Assembly (NCBI RefSeq): GCF_039541815.1
Contig: NZ_BAABGY010000006.1
Span: forward strand, 372,001 to 436,000
Direction: 5' to 3'
DNA: 64,000 bases
From: Flavisolibacter amylovorans
GTDB taxonomy: Bacteria > Bacteroidota > Bacteroidia > Chitinophagales > Chitinophagaceae
Part shown: piece after piece, positions 63,719-64,000 of the stretch
Layout: every line of letters begins with the position of its first letter
Numbering within the stretch: position 1 is the first letter of the stretch
Position numbers and translations under genes: made by a program
The notes under the pieces: generated by a model
Databases searched by the model: none
Seen by the model: only the letters and a program-made list of their open reading frames with translations
Told to the model about the DNA's origin: nothing

Positions 63719-64000
63719 ATGAAAAGATCCATCATCCTGCTTGCCTTTCTGTGCCTTTCGTATTGGGGCTTCTCCCAGGACCTCGTTGTGCAGCACGGCG
63801 ACAAAGGCCCGCACCTCGTTCATACCGTTGCCGCCAAAGAGACCTTCTATGCGCTCGGGCGCGCCTATTCCATTGCTCCGAAAGAGATTGCCGCTTTTAA
63901 CGGCCTCGACATGGCGAACGGCCTCAACGTGGGCCAGACCGTGCTGATCCCGCTTACCGCCGCCAACTTCTCGCAGGCTTCGGGCGCGCAGGGACGCGCG
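63719..64000 (+). CDS. LysM domain protein, 3' end cut by window
   Basis: 94 codons are visible before the right edge. A signal peptide (MKRSIILLAFLCLSYWGFSQ) is followed by one LysM-like domain: VHTVAAKETFYALGRAYSIA, then EIAAFNGLDMANGLNVGQTV and LIPL. LysM binds peptidoglycan glycan strands, so the protein is probably periplasmic. The continuation is outside the window. Confidence 0.85.
   Translation, partial: MKRSIILLAFLCLSYWGFSQDLVVQHGDKGPHLVHTVAAKETFYALGRAYSIAPKEIAAFNGLDMANGLNVGQTVLIPLTAANFSQASGAQGRA

Overview
The window looks like a chromosomal segment of a high-GC member of the Bacteroidota, most like the family Chitinophagaceae. The evidence is a SusC/SusD pair, a T9SS-type C-terminal domain, DUF4382, head-GIN and DUF5777 envelope proteins, and a promoter -7 element of the form TAnnTTTG (usually TACCTTTG or TATCTTTG) ahead of many genes. 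I see no rRNA, CRISPR array, prophage or intact insertion sequence. There is one tRNA (Val, anticodon GAC). The genus is not determined.

Layout. 1-8 kb: a truncated macro-domain gene, yidC, two secreted proteins, a TPR protein, phosphosulfolactate synthase and aroE. 8-11 kb (minus strand): a tight five-gene operon of a hypothetical protein, rdgB, an ECF sigma factor, an anti-sigma-like protein and a thioesterase. 11-31 kb: ilvE, then the str / S10 / spc ribosomal clusters (rpsL-rpsG, fusA, rpsJ, rplC to rplO, secY), interrupted by a lysine-rich histone-H1-like gene and by a DUF4382 lipoprotein gene with a sigma-54-like promoter. The alpha-operon genes that usually follow are absent; map is followed by unrelated genes. 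31-45 kb: map, a flavoprotein, a lipid A deacylase-like plus head-GIN pair, rpsA, a T9SS cargo protein, a SIMPL protein, PlsC, Dps, a thioesterase, proline dehydrogenase and tRNA-Val. 44.5-50.7 kb: a DeoR regulator, SusC, SusD and MurQ, which reads as a locus for uptake and catabolism of MurNAc-containing sugars. 50.7-53 kb: a LytTR response regulator and LytS-type kinase. 53-64 kb: an SRPBCC protein, a cytochrome / beta-barrel / YceI operon, thyA-folA, a methyltransferase, the three-subunit transhydrogenase, an RsmF-type RNA methyltransferase and the start of a LysM protein.

The most unusual feature is in the gaps between genes. About twenty intergenic stretches carry iterated short degenerate words. 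In many of them one array is followed by a short core and then by the same word in reverse complement. Different loci use different words, several words recur at more than one locus, and many arrays begin within about 25 bases of a stop codon. A separate ~230-bp dispersed repeat with conserved ends occurs three times. These explain most of the non-coding sequence that promoters and terminators do not.
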